From positions 1 through 64,000 of the forward strand of contig JBAXZR010000005.1 in assembly GCA_041670165.1 (NCBI GenBank): a DNA stretch of 64,000 nt, given 5' to 3'. Below the pieces are notes generated by a model that ran no database searches, was not told where the DNA came from, and saw only the letters and a list, made by a program, of their open reading frames with translations. The stretch's first letter is position 1; every line of letters begins with the position of its first letter. Of the stretch, positions 42,508-51,731 are shown in pieces. Origin of the DNA: JBAXZR01 sp041670165. GTDB lineage: Bacteria; Bacillota; Clostridia; Christensenellales; UBA1242. Position numbers and translations under genes: made by a program.

Positions 42508-42732
42508 ATGGAAAGAATATATAATGATATTCTCACATATGTTCGAAGTTTAACTAATATTCAGAAATTTGGAATCATTGGTGTTGGTATAGTCATTGCA
42601 TTCATTTTGCTTAGTGCAATTATTCAGTTCCACTACAATCCCAAAAATGATTTTAAACTAAAATTGCCACTTTTTGTTTGCCTTGCCATCACGGTTGGAC
42701 TTACAATATGGTTTGCACTTGTGTCAGGTTAA
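42508..42732 (+). CDS. Small two-helix membrane protein upstream of secG
   Basis: 74 residues with two membrane helices (about 21-41 and 52-72) joined by a short basic loop (HYNPKNDFKLK). I do not recognise it. GAGGAAA lies before the ATG. It lies 27 bases before secG under the same promoter. That setting and its size suggest a membrane-associated accessory protein, but nothing in the sequence ties it to Sec. Confidence 0.65.
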   Translation: MERIYNDILTYVRSLTNIQKFGIIGVGIVIAFILLSAIIQFHYNPKNDFKLKLPLFVCLAITVGLTIWFALVSG

Positions 42733-42759
42733 AAAACATAAATTTTGTTTGGAGGAAAT

Positions 42760-43077
42760 ATGTCAGTTTTCAATGCATTAATATTAGCAGATCGTGTTCC
42801 TGAATGGGTTTCAACCTCATTCCCTATCATCAGAACAATTATGATTTGTATCATGACTGTTTGTGCAGTATTTTTGATTATAACGGTTCTTATGCAATCA
42901 AACACTTCTGGTGGCGGAACAAATGTTATTAGTGGAACTCAAGAAAGTTATTATTCACAAAACAAGGGTTCAAACAGAGAAGGTCGTCTTAAAAAAATCA
43001 CAATAATCACCACTTCTATAATCGCAGTTTCAACAATTATTTTTGCACTTATGCAACTTGTGTATTCTGGTTATTAA
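42760..43077 (+). CDS. secG: Preprotein translocase subunit SecG
   Basis: 105 residues from the ATG at 42760 with GGAGGAAA upstream. Two membrane helices flank the conserved cytoplasmic turn VLMQSNTSGGG, followed by GTQESYYSQNKGSNREGRLKKIT, the usual Gly/Ser-rich SecG loop. SecG stabilises SecYE during export. The arrangement secG, rnr, smpB, ssrA is a well-conserved cluster in Firmicutes and confirms this short gene. Confidence 0.88.
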   Translation: MSVFNALILADRVPEWVSTSFPIIRTIMICIMTVCAVFLIITVLMQSNTSGGGTNVISGTQESYYSQNKGSNREGRLKKITIITTSIIAVSTIIFALMQLVYSGY

Positions 43078-43094
43078 TTCTTATATTTGTAGGG

Positions 43095-43146
43095 AAATTG
43101 CCAATCAGATTTGAACGCGCGTTCACTTTGATTGGCAATTTTTATG
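43095..43146 (+). terminator. Rho-independent terminator with nested hairpin
   Basis: AAATTGCCAATCA (43095-43107) pairs with TGATTGGCAATTT (43129-43141), 13 bp. The loop contains the inner palindrome TGAACGCGCGTTCA. A T-rich tail follows. Confidence 0.8.
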
Positions 43147-43298
43147 CTTATTTATGCTTTAAAAATTTTTGGTTATAATAATGTTGAAAAAAATAAACAA
43201 ATTAATATCATATGATTAATTTTGAAAAAGTAAAAATAAACCAATATTTGTTTTGAAAAATATCAAAATTGATATATTATTAAAAAAATGGAGAAAAA

Positions 43299-45428
43299 AT
43301 GAACGAAAAAGAAAAAATATTAGAATTGATTGCATCTGAAAAAATTAAGTATGACAGCAGTCAAAGACTTTGTGAAATTATTGCAGCAAAAATCAATTCT
43401 GACAAAAAAACTGTAACAAAAATTTTTAATGAGCTTTTGGCAGATGGTATAATTGTTGAAAATGGCAAAAAGAAATTTGTTTCTTGCCAAAAATACAATA
43501 TTAAAAAATGCAAACTTATTGGCAACGCAAAAGGTTTTGCATTTTGTCAGGTGTTAGGGCTTGGAGCAAACAAAAAGGACGATCTTTTTATTCCACCAAA
43601 CAAGCTTTGTGGTGCAATGGACGGCGACATTGTTCTTGTTAACCCTGTTAAAGGACAACTTGGCAAAACTGAAGGCGAAGTGATTAAGATTCTCAAAATC
43701 ACTTTTGATAAAATTGTTGGAACAATCAAAATTGAAAAGACTGGTTATGGCATTGTTCAATCAGACAACAAAAAGTTTTCAAAACCAGTATACATACGCA
43801 AAACAAAGCTTGGTGAAGCCGTTGAAGGCAACAAAGTTGTTGTAAAAATCACAAAACACCCTGTTGGAATTAAATTTGAAAAAATTGAGGGTGAAGTTGT
43901 TGAAGTGTTAGGAAATGAAGGTGAAAAGGGAGTTCTTGAACTTTCAATTATTCGTGCTCACAATTTGTACGAAGAATTTACTGAACAAGTTATTGAAGCA
44001 AGCAAACTCATTCCACAAGAAGTAAATCCAAACTTGTTTAAAAACAGACTTGATTTGACAAAAGAAACAATTTTCACAATTGATGGAGCAAATGCAAAAG
44101 ATTTTGATGATGCTGTTTCAATTGAAGTTTTGTCAAACGGAAATTATAAACTTGGAGTTCACATTGCTGATGTTGGTGAATATGTCAAGCAAGGAAGCCC
44201 AATTGATGAAGAGGCTTATCTTCGTGGAACAAGTTCATATTTCCCTGATCTTGTTTTGCCAATGCTTCCAGTTTCTCTTTCAAATGGAATTTGTTCGCTT
44301 AATCCTAATGTCCTGCGTTTAACACTTTCAGTGTTTATGGAGATTAATGATAAAGGTGATGTGGTTGATTACTCAATGTACGAAAGCATCATTAAAAGCT
44401 GTGCAAGACTTACATATAAAGAAGTTGCTGATGTGCTTGATGGCGATGAAGAAACAACAAAAAAATATATTAGCCTTGCACCAATTTTCTTCAAAATGAA
44501 TGAACTTGCCAAAATTTTGCAAAAAAAGCGAACTCTTGATGGTGCACTTGATTTTGATTTGCCAGAAACATACATTCAAGTTGACGAAAATGGGGAAACA
44601 GTTGCAATTAAAAAAAGAGAAAGAACAGATGCACATAAATTCATTGAAAGTTTCATGATTATATGCAATGAAATTGTTGCAAAGCATTTCAACCAAAAGC
44701 AAATTCCTTTTATGTATCGTGTACACGAAGTTCCAACAAGAGAAAAAGTTGAAAATCTTTTGGAGTTTGCTTCTTCACTTGGACTTCATGTTGACCCATT
44801 GCCAATTGAAATCACTCCTAAATATATTCAGTCAATCATTACTGCTTGCGAAAACAAGCCATACACTGACACAATGAACAAAGTTATGCTTAGATCAATG
44901 CAAAAAGCAAAATATTATGAGAAATGTCTTGGACACTTTGGACTTGCTCTCAAAAATTATTGCCATTTCACTTCACCAATTCGTAGATATCCTGACCTTT
45001 GCATACACAGAATTTTGAAAGCTGAATTAAACAAAAAAATCACTTCAGCAAGAGCCAAAGAAATTCTTGAATTTGTGATTGATGCTGCTTTCCGTTCAAG
45101 TGAAAGAGAAAAGAACGCAGAAGAAGCAGAAAGAGAAGTTGATGATCTTAAGAAAGCACAATTTATGGCAAAGAAACTCGGAGAAGAATTCGACGGAAAA
45201 ATTTGCGGTGTAACAAACTTTGGATTGTTCGTTGAACTTGAAAACACAATTGAGGGATTTGTTAAAATTGAAAGCTTACAGGGAATGGAATATATATTTG
45301 ATGAAAAACATTACATTCTTAAAAACAACGCAAACACTTATCGCTTAGGTGATAATGTTAGAATTAAAGTTGTTGCTTCAAACCCTTACACAAGAAAAAT
45401 CGATTTTGAACTTATCAAAAGGTTATAA
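43299..45428 (+). CDS. rnr: Ribonuclease R
   Basis: 709 residues: an N-terminal winged-helix domain (about 5-70), cold-shock domains, a RNB catalytic domain with DGANAKDFDDAV (Asp262, Asp268, Asp270, Asp271 bind Mg2+), and a C-terminal S1 domain (GEEFDGKICGVTNFGLFVEL). RNase R degrades structured RNA 3' to 5' and clears non-stop mRNAs in concert with tmRNA-SmpB, whose genes follow. GGAG lies before the ATG. It ends at its own terminator, so smpB is transcribed separately. Confidence 0.95.
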   Translation: MNEKEKILELIASEKIKYDSSQRLCEIIAAKINSDKKTVTKIFNELLADGIIVENGKKKFVSCQKYNIKKCKLIGNAKGFAFCQVLGLGANKKDDLFIPPNKLCGAMDGDIVLVNPVKGQLGKTEGEVIKILKITFDKIVGTIKIEKTGYGIVQSDNKKFSKPVYIRKTKLGEAVEGNKVVVKITKHPVGIKFEKIEGEVVEVLGNEGEKGVLELSIIRAHNLYEEFTEQVIEASKLIPQEVNPNLFKNRLDLTKETIFTIDGANAKDFDDAVSIEVLSNGNYKLGVHIADVGEYVKQGSPIDEEAYLRGTSSYFPDLVLPMLPVSLSNGICSLNPNVLRLTLSVFMEINDKGDVVDYSMYESIIKSCARLTYKEVADVLDGDEETTKKYISLAPIFFKMNELAKILQKKRTLDGALDFDLPETYIQVDENGETVAIKKRERTDAHKFIESFMIICNEIVAKHFNQKQIPFMYRVHEVPTREKVENLLEFASSLGLHVDPLPIEITPKYIQSIITACENKPYTDTMNKVMLRSMQKAKYYEKCLGHFGLALKNYCHFTSPIRRYPDLCIHRILKAELNKKITSARAKEILEFVIDAAFRSSEREKNAEEAEREVDDLKKAQFMAKKLGEEFDGKICGVTNFGLFVELENTIEGFVKIESLQGMEYIFDEKHYILKNNANTYRLGDNVRIKVVASNPYTRKIDFELIKRL

Positions 45429-45433
45429 AAAAA

Positions 45434-45458
45434 AAACTCTCAATTTGAGAGTTTTTTT
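45434..45458 (+). terminator. Rho-independent terminator
   Basis: AAACTCTCA (45434-45442) pairs with TGAGAGTTT (45446-45454), 9 bp, followed by T. Confidence 0.8.
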
Positions 45459-45632
45459 ACAGTGCCTTTGACTAATGAAAAAATGAATTTTTAGTGTTAC
45501 ATATAATACAAAACAAATGCAATGAAAGTATAATTTTTTGCAATTTTTCATTTTTTTTAAGAAAAAAATGTAGAAAATATTCAAATTAATTTAAAAATAC
45601 TTTCAAATATCATTTTTTATAGGCAACTTCAC

Positions 45633-45661
45633 TTGAAAATTAATTGCAATAATGATACACT
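45633..45661 (+). promoter_or_regulatory. Promoter of smpB-ssrA, near-leaderless
   Basis: TTGAAA (45633-45638), a 17-base spacer, TACACT (45656-45661) with TGA before it. Only nine bases separate the -10 from the ATG at 45671 and no ribosome site is present. Confidence 0.6.
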
Positions 45662-45670
45662 CTCTTTGAA

Positions 45671-46117
45671 ATGAAAATGATAGCAAGTAACAAAAGAGCA
45701 TACTATGATTATTTTATTTCAGATGTTTTAGAAGCAGGCATTGTTCTTGTTGGTAGTGAAGTTAAAAGTATAAGGGCAGGTGGCGTTAGTTTAAACGAAA
45801 GTTTCATAACAATTAAAAATGGAGAAATTTTTTTAAAAAACGCATATATTAAACCTTATGATAAAGCTTCAGCATATCTTCCAGAAGAAAGACGAGATCG
45901 CAAACTTCTTTTGTCCAAATCTCAAATTTCCACTTTCGAAAGAAAATTAAAAATGAAAGGGTTCACAATTGTTCCTATCAAAATTGGACTTGCACATTCG
46001 TTTGTTAAGGTGGAAATTGGACTAGGCAAAGGTAAAAGAGAATTTGATAAACGAGATGTTTTGAAAGAAAAATCTTTGCAAAGAGAAGTTGACCGTGCCA
46101 TAAAAGAAGACAACTGA
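45671..46117 (+). CDS. smpB: SsrA-binding protein SmpB
   Basis: 148 residues (or 146 from the second ATG at 45677). NKRAYYDYFI, GIVLVGSEVKSIRAGGVSLNESF, NAYIKPYDKAS and the basic C-terminal GKGKREFDKRDVLKEKSLQREVDRAIK are diagnostic. SmpB delivers tmRNA to stalled ribosomes. It is followed 27 bases later by ssrA with no room for a separate promoter, so the two are probably co-transcribed. Confidence 0.95.
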   Translation: MKMIASNKRAYYDYFISDVLEAGIVLVGSEVKSIRAGGVSLNESFITIKNGEIFLKNAYIKPYDKASAYLPEERRDRKLLLSKSQISTFERKLKMKGFTIVPIKIGLAHSFVKVEIGLGKGKREFDKRDVLKEKSLQREVDRAIKEDN

Positions 46118-46144
46118 AATTTTTTTCATTTCATTTTCATGCTT

Positions 46145-46489
46145 GGGGGCGATACGGCTTCGACAGGTGATGAAAGAAAAGTGCAAAGCGTGTGGCGGTT
46201 GGGCCCGCCTAATGAGCTCAAAAAATAATAAATAACAATTCAAATCTTAGCGCGGTTGCTGCTTAATGTAACTGGTTCACTCTAAGCTGCTCACAACTTA
46301 GTTATTGAGCCTCATGACTGTGAGGACCGTTTGTGTTTTTGTTTCGGAAGCATAAATGAATTAAGAAACTGGCAAGATGAAATTTTGTTTTTGGTGTTTC
46401 ATTTTGCAAGATAAAATCCAAAAACTGCACACGGAGAAAAGCTTTTCATAATCATTTGGACGCGGGTTCAACTCCCGCCGTCTCCACCA
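46145..46489 (+). ncRNA. ssrA: Transfer-messenger RNA (tmRNA)
   Basis: The 5' end GGGGGCGATACGGCTTCGAC pairs with the 3' end, which has a T-arm GGGTTCAACTCCCGCC and ends TCTCCACCA at 46489. The tag frame appears to resume at GCT 46216 and stop at TAA 46264-46266, encoding AQKIINNNSNLSAVAA. The final Ala-Ala is as expected for ClpXP degradation; the penultimate region is VAA rather than the common LAA. The internal region contains several stems consistent with tmRNA pseudoknots. CCA is encoded. Confidence 0.95.
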
Positions 46490-46499
46490 ATTAAAAGGG

Positions 46500-46531
46500 C
46501 ACATTTGACTTTGAGTCAAGTGTGTTTTTTT
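46500..46531 (+). terminator. Terminator of ssrA
   Basis: CACATTTGACT (46500-46510) pairs with AGTCAAGTGTG (46514-46524), 11 bp with one G-T pair and a 3-base loop, then a T-run. Confidence 0.8.
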
Positions 46532-46624
46532 AATAAAGATTTAGCAAGAAAATCTTTAAGAATTTTTAAATTTAGATTGCAAAAAATATTATTTAAGAAG
46601 ATTAAAATCTTAAAGGTGAAATTT

Positions 46625-49162
46625 ATGGCGAAAAAACTGGAAGAATACAAACAAAAAAGAAACTTTGTAAAGACAAAAGAACCTGTTGGCGCAAGTTTTG
46701 ATGAACAAGCTTTAAAAGAAAAATCAAAACAAAAATTGAGATTTGTTGTTCAGCATCATATTGCTCGCAAAGATCACTTTGATTTTAGACTTGAATGGAA
46801 CGGAGTTCTTGTTAGTTGGGCTGTGCCAAAAGGTCCATCATATAATCCTAATGACAAACGACTAGCTATAAAAGTGGAAGATCACCCATTTGATTATAGA
46901 AATTTTGAAGGAACAATTCCAAAAGGTGAATATGGTGGAGGAACTGTCATGCTTTGGGACGAGGGGTTTTGGGATTCAAAATATGATGTTGATAAAGGGC
47001 TAAGTGATGGAATTATTAAGTTTTCCTTACAAGGAAAAAGACTTAAAGGAAGTTGGGCGTTAATAAAAATTAAAGATTTAAAAAGTAAAAAAGAAGATAG
47101 CTGGCTTTTACTTAAAGAAGAAGATGAATATGCAAAAAAAACAAATGGAATATCTTCGTTTTTAACAAGCATAAGAACAGGACGCAACATGTCAGAAATT
47201 GAAAATGGAGTAATTGAGAAAATTGCTTCTAATCCTTTTAGTCATACCGATGTTCAGCTTGCAAAGCTTGTGTCAAAAGCACCAAAAGGCAATGACTGGC
47301 TTTATGAAATTAAATATGATGGTTATCGAATAATGGCATTCGTGGAAAATGAAAAAGTTATGCTTATGACAAGAAATAAACACGATTATTCTGATAAATT
47401 TTTTAGTATTGCTTCTTCAATAAAAGATTTTGCGGGTAAAAGAGCAATGATTTTAGATGGGGAAATTGTTGTTATAGACAAAAACGGCAAAACGGATTTT
47501 CAGGCACTTCAAAACTATGTTAGAAATCCAATAGACAAAACACTTACCTATGTTATTTTTGATATTTTATCTCTTGATGGAATTGATTTAAGAGAACGCA
47601 AATTGATTGAACGGAAAGCGATTTTAGATTCACTTTTAAAAGATGCACCAACCAATCTTTATAACAGTCAATATGTCATTGGTAAAGGAACTGAAAGTTT
47701 TGATGCAGTTTGCAAATTAAATTTGGAAGGAATTGTTGGAAAAAATATAAATTCGAATTACAGTGGAACAAGAAACGGAGACTGGATAAAAATGAAATGT
47801 CAGAATAGACAAGAGTTTGTAATTTGTGGTTACACTTTAACAGACAAAAAAACTAGTGGTATTAGCTCACTTATTCTTGGCTATTATGAAGAAAAAAATC
47901 TTATTTATGCGGGCAGAGCAGGAACAGGGTTAACAGAAAAAAGCATGAAAGAACTTGAACAAAAATTTGAAAGTTTAAAAATTGAAAAATCGCCATTTAT
48001 TCTTTCTCCTAAACTAAATAAAAATGAAAAAATTTTTTGGTTGAAGCCAAGCATGGTTGCAGAAATTAAATTTGCTGAATGGACAAAAGATAATCTTTTG
48101 AGGCAAGCAAGTTTCAAGGGCTTAAGAACAGATAAAAGCCCAGAGGAAATAACTATGGAAAAAGAAAATTTACAAAATGAAACAAACAATCAAATAATAA
48201 CCGATAAAGATGATTACACAAAAAATCAGACAACTAATGATGAAGCTGAAAACATAAAAACAAAAAATCAAACAACTCGTGATAATAACAAAATAAAAAA
48301 TAAAGTTGCTATTGTTGACGGAGTAAAAATTACCAATCCAAACAAAGTTGTTTTTGAAGATCCAGAAATAAAAAAAATTGATGTTGTTTCGTATTATTCA
48401 AAAGTTGCTAGAAGAATGTTACCGTTTTTGAGTCATAGAATTCTTAGTGTAGTTCGTTGTCCTAAGGGTGCTAGTGAGCCTTGTTTTTTCAAAAAACACC
48501 CTGATTCATTTAGCAAAGGAATTGTTAAATTTCCTATTGTATCAAATAAAGGTGAAAAGGAAATCTATTTTTACATTGAAAATTCCGTTGGAATTGTTTC
48601 AGAAGCACAAATGGGCACACTTGAATTTCATGTTTGGGGAAGCCGTATAGATGATTTGGAAAAGCCTGACATGATGGTTTTTGATTTAGATCCAGACGAA
48701 GGAATGGATTTAAAACAAGTGCGTCAAGGTGTTAAAGATTTAAAAAATATTCTTGATGAGCTTTCATTAACTTCCTATCTCAAGACAAGTGGCGGAAAAG
48801 GCTATCATATTGTTGTACCCTTCAAGCCAGTCGTGGAATGGGACAAATTTTATGAATTTGCAAAGCATATTGCTGAATATATGGAAAAAAAATGGAGCAA
48901 TTACTATACAAGCAATGTTAGAAAGAATAGTCGGAAAGGTAAAATTTTTGTTGATTGGATACGAAACGGTAGAGGCTCAACAGCAGTTGCTCCATATTCA
49001 ATTAGGGCAAGAAAAGGAGCTTGTGTTTCTATGCCTATAACATGGGAAGAACTAGACACTATTGCTCCAAATGAAATTAGTATGGCAGATGCACTACTTA
49101 GAATAGAGAAAAAAGACCCTTGGGAAAATTTTTATAAAAACAGTCAACAACTCAAATTTTAA
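46625..49162 (+). CDS. ligD: Three-domain NHEJ DNA ligase LigD
   Basis: 845 residues from the ATG at 46625 (AAAGGTG upstream); an in-frame extension to 46505 overlaps the tmRNA terminator. Order: 3'-phosphoesterase domain (about 35-165; VVQHHIARKDHFDFRLE), ATP-dependent ligase (about 195-505; KYDG with adenylated Lys230), a polar Asn/Thr-rich linker, then an archaeo-eukaryotic primase-type polymerase (about 560-840; Asp687-Leu-Asp689, TSGGKGYHIVVPF). LigD repairs double-strand breaks with Ku. No Ku gene is in this window. Confidence 0.93.
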   Translation: MAKKLEEYKQKRNFVKTKEPVGASFDEQALKEKSKQKLRFVVQHHIARKDHFDFRLEWNGVLVSWAVPKGPSYNPNDKRLAIKVEDHPFDYRNFEGTIPKGEYGGGTVMLWDEGFWDSKYDVDKGLSDGIIKFSLQGKRLKGSWALIKIKDLKSKKEDSWLLLKEEDEYAKKTNGISSFLTSIRTGRNMSEIENGVIEKIASNPFSHTDVQLAKLVSKAPKGNDWLYEIKYDGYRIMAFVENEKVMLMTRNKHDYSDKFFSIASSIKDFAGKRAMILDGEIVVIDKNGKTDFQALQNYVRNPIDKTLTYVIFDILSLDGIDLRERKLIERKAILDSLLKDAPTNLYNSQYVIGKGTESFDAVCKLNLEGIVGKNINSNYSGTRNGDWIKMKCQNRQEFVICGYTLTDKKTSGISSLILGYYEEKNLIYAGRAGTGLTEKSMKELEQKFESLKIEKSPFILSPKLNKNEKIFWLKPSMVAEIKFAEWTKDNLLRQASFKGLRTDKSPEEITMEKENLQNETNNQIITDKDDYTKNQTTNDEAENIKTKNQTTRDNNKIKNKVAIVDGVKITNPNKVVFEDPEIKKIDVVSYYSKVARRMLPFLSHRILSVVRCPKGASEPCFFKKHPDSFSKGIVKFPIVSNKGEKEIYFYIENSVGIVSEAQMGTLEFHVWGSRIDDLEKPDMMVFDLDPDEGMDLKQVRQGVKDLKNILDELSLTSYLKTSGGKGYHIVVPFKPVVEWDKFYEFAKHIAEYMEKKWSNYYTSNVRKNSRKGKIFVDWIRNGRGSTAVAPYSIRARKGACVSMPITWEELDTIAPNEISMADALLRIEKKDPWENFYKNSQQLKF

Positions 49163-49340
49163 AAAAATTACATCAAATGCAGAAATTAAAGACAATTCAT
49201 AAATAATTTTTTGGTTAAAATAATTTTTTATTATAGTAACTTGTTTTTAAATATAAAAGTTAAAAAAGAAAAACTTGAAATTTGATAAAAATATAGTAGA
49301 ATGATAGTTATATAAAATTTAAATGAAATGGAGAACTAAT

Positions 49341-49940
49341 ATGGTAGTAGGTTTTGACATTGATGACACATTAACCGACAAAAAGCAATATTGCATTGAT
49401 TTATGTGAAAAATATTTTGAAGAAACTGGAAAAAGATACAATCTCCTTGATGAAAATGCTGAACTTATGACAAAAATGTATGATTGGACTTTCGATGAAT
49501 TTATGATTTGTTGGAATAAAAAAGGTCAAGAATATTTGGATAACTTGCCTGTGAGAAAAGAAGCCAAATTGGTTTTTGATATCTTGAGAGCTCAAGGAAA
49601 TAAAATTGTTATTATAACTCAAAGATACACAATGAATCCTTATGAAACTTCAGACAAATGGCTTAAAAAAAATGGATTGTCATATGACACACTTGTTGTT
49701 GAAGCAAAAGACAAAGTTGAAGCATGTCGTCTTCACAAAGTTGATTGCTATGTTGATGACAGAATTTCAACATGTGATAGTTTGAATTCTAGTGGAGTAA
49801 AAGCATTTGTTATAAACACATATTTCAACACAAAAACATTAAGTCAAAGCCCAAGAGTTAATTCTTTAATTGAATATTACAATCAAATAAAGAACAACAA
49901 TCAAATAATTTTAAAAAATCAAAATGAAAGAATATTATAA
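49341..49940 (+). CDS. HAD-superfamily hydrolase (5'-nucleotidase-like)
   Basis: 199 residues from the ATG at 49341, which has GGAG upstream. HAD motif I is FDIDDTLTD (nucleophile Asp, acid Asp), motif II is IITQR, and motif III/IV is KVEACRLHKVDCYVDDR with the acidic DD. The cap is small and helical, as in NT5C-like and related nucleotidases. It would dephosphorylate a small phosphorylated metabolite in the cytoplasm; the substrate cannot be assigned. The C-terminal tail is Asn-rich. Confidence 0.82.
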   Translation: MVVGFDIDDTLTDKKQYCIDLCEKYFEETGKRYNLLDENAELMTKMYDWTFDEFMICWNKKGQEYLDNLPVRKEAKLVFDILRAQGNKIVIITQRYTMNPYETSDKWLKKNGLSYDTLVVEAKDKVEACRLHKVDCYVDDRISTCDSLNSSGVKAFVINTYFNTKTLSQSPRVNSLIEYYNQIKNNNQIILKNQNERIL

Positions 49941-50031
49941 TAATTAACGGAAAAAAGACAAAATTTTTTAAAAAAACATGACTTTTTGTTGAAAAAACTC
50001 AAAAAAATGATTGTTTTATTATTCTCGAGTA

Positions 50032-50060
50032 TTGCACTTTAATAAGAAATTTGTTATAAT
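50032..50060 (+). promoter_or_regulatory. Promoter with extended -10
   Basis: TTGCAC (50032-50037), a 17-base spacer, TATAAT (50055-50060) with TGT before it. Confidence 0.75.
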
Positions 50061-50115
50061 ACAAAACAATTAGATAAATATTATTTGCTTAAAATTTTAA
50101 CATAAGGAGAAAAAC

Positions 50116-51633
50116 ATGTTTGTCGATGTGCTTTTAAATGTTCTTGCTATTATTGGAATTATAATTGCAGGTGGATTCTTGATTTTTTTTCTAGGGGATC
50201 TTGTAATCTCCATTGTTGATGGAAAAAATTCCATTATTTTTGGTGGGAAGAATAATAAAGAAAAAAATGAAAATGAAAGACCTTTGATAAGAGAAAATTT
50301 AAACACTGCTGAACAGCATCAGGTTGTTTCACCTTTTCCTCAAGTGAAAAATGAAGATTCTTCAAAAGGAATTCTAGAAGTTGGCGGAAAAGAAAAATCT
50401 GAAATTTTTTCAAGCTCAAATTGGCAAGATATTGATGAAGAACAAGCAAAAATTGAAAAAATGATGCTTGAAAATTCAAATTCAACAGACAAGTCATCAA
50501 TTGAAAACCTTAGAAAAGAAGAAGAAGAATTTAAGAAAAAAAGACTTGAAGAAGCAGAAAAAAGAAAAACTGAAAGTATTTTCCCAAAACAAGTTGCAAA
50601 AGAAAATAAAGTTGATGAAGATTTGGATTTTGGTGATTTGTTTTTTGACGAAACCAAGAATGAACAAACTGATGATGACAATGTTGATTTTGAAGCTCTT
50701 CTTGCTGAGTTAACAAGCAAATCTGAAAAAAATGCTCTTGCTAAAGAAGAAGAAAAATTGGCTGAAAAAAAATCTGAAGAAAATTTGATTTTAAATGAAG
50801 TTCTTGAAGAAGAGAATGAAGCTGAAGAGGCTCAAATATCAAGCTCTGAAATTGCAAAAAAAATTGAAAATGACATTGAAAAACAAAAAATTATCTTTTC
50901 TGAAGCTAACAATTTAATGGTTGCAAATGAACAACAAAAAGATGAAGAAATTGTTGTGGCTCAGGAAGATGATGAAAAAACAAAACAAATAAAAGCATTT
51001 GAACTAGAAAAAGAAAAAATAATTGAAGAACTTGAATCGCTTAAAGAAATTCTTGCTAACAAAGAAAGAGAAAATGAAGAACTTAAAACAAAGGCGTCAG
51101 AAGAATTGGAGCAAACCAAATCTGATATATTAGTTCTTAAAGATGAACTTGAAAAAGCAAAACAAGAAGAAAAAGTTGTTGTTGAAAAAGGTCCAACTCT
51201 TAGTGAAGAAGAATATTTGAATCTTATTGAAAAGACTACTATAAGACTTAAAGCAAACGAAAAAGAACTTAAATCTGTTAAAAGAGAATTTTTGCCACTT
51301 GCAAGAGTTAAGAAAAGTCTTGATAACGACAAGAGAAAGCTTCGCAGAAAAGAAGCAACAGTTGCAAAACAAAAAGTTGTTCTATATGGTGTCAACAACT
51401 ATGTTGATATTGATGAAGAAAAAGCAAAACAACTTGCAGAAGATTTGGATTTGTTAGACGGCTTGAAACTTTCTGTTGAACATTGTGAAAGTGTTATGGA
51501 ACAAAACAAAGAACGATACCCACTTCTTGAAAACACTTTTCGTATTCTTAAAAATACAAACGAATCACTTAAAAACGATCTTGAAGAGTTAAATGCTCAG
51601 CTTGCAAAATTAAGAGATGATTCAAATAACTAA
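50116..51633 (+). CDS. Membrane-anchored Glu/Lys-rich coiled-coil protein, unknown function
   Basis: 505 residues. One hydrophobic segment (about 5-35) at the extreme N-terminus is followed by a polar, acidic region (about 50-270) and a long coiled coil (about 280-500). The latter carries heptad patterns such as AFELEKEKIIEELESLKEILANKERENEEL and the distinctive DNDKRKLRRKEATVAKQKVVLYG. It has no recognised domain. The architecture suggests a cytoplasmic scaffold tethered to the membrane, possibly for division or envelope organisation. It has a strong promoter and AAGGAG site, implying good expression. Confidence 0.75.
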   Translation: MFVDVLLNVLAIIGIIIAGGFLIFFLGDLVISIVDGKNSIIFGGKNNKEKNENERPLIRENLNTAEQHQVVSPFPQVKNEDSSKGILEVGGKEKSEIFSSSNWQDIDEEQAKIEKMMLENSNSTDKSSIENLRKEEEEFKKKRLEEAEKRKTESIFPKQVAKENKVDEDLDFGDLFFDETKNEQTDDDNVDFEALLAELTSKSEKNALAKEEEKLAEKKSEENLILNEVLEEENEAEEAQISSSEIAKKIENDIEKQKIIFSEANNLMVANEQQKDEEIVVAQEDDEKTKQIKAFELEKEKIIEELESLKEILANKERENEELKTKASEELEQTKSDILVLKDELEKAKQEEKVVVEKGPTLSEEEYLNLIEKTTIRLKANEKELKSVKREFLPLARVKKSLDNDKRKLRRKEATVAKQKVVLYGVNNYVDIDEEKAKQLAEDLDLLDGLKLSVEHCESVMEQNKERYPLLENTFRILKNTNESLKNDLEELNAQLAKLRDDSNN

Positions 51634-51639
51634 TTTAAG

Positions 51640-51668
51640 AGAAACAACTAAAAATTGTTTCTTTTTTT
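51640..51668 (+). terminator. Rho-independent terminator
   Basis: AGAAACAA (51640-51647) pairs with TTGTTTCT (51655-51662), then T. Confidence 0.75.
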
Positions 51669-51731
51669 GTTAAAAACATTTGATAAAATTAATATTCTGA
51701 ATTAAACTGATAATATAGTATTGAAGAGGGT

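Noticed and set aside
46505..46624. N-terminal extension of LigD
   Set aside because: It starts within the ssrA terminator and is Lys/Phe-rich without family similarity; the start at 46625 is better.
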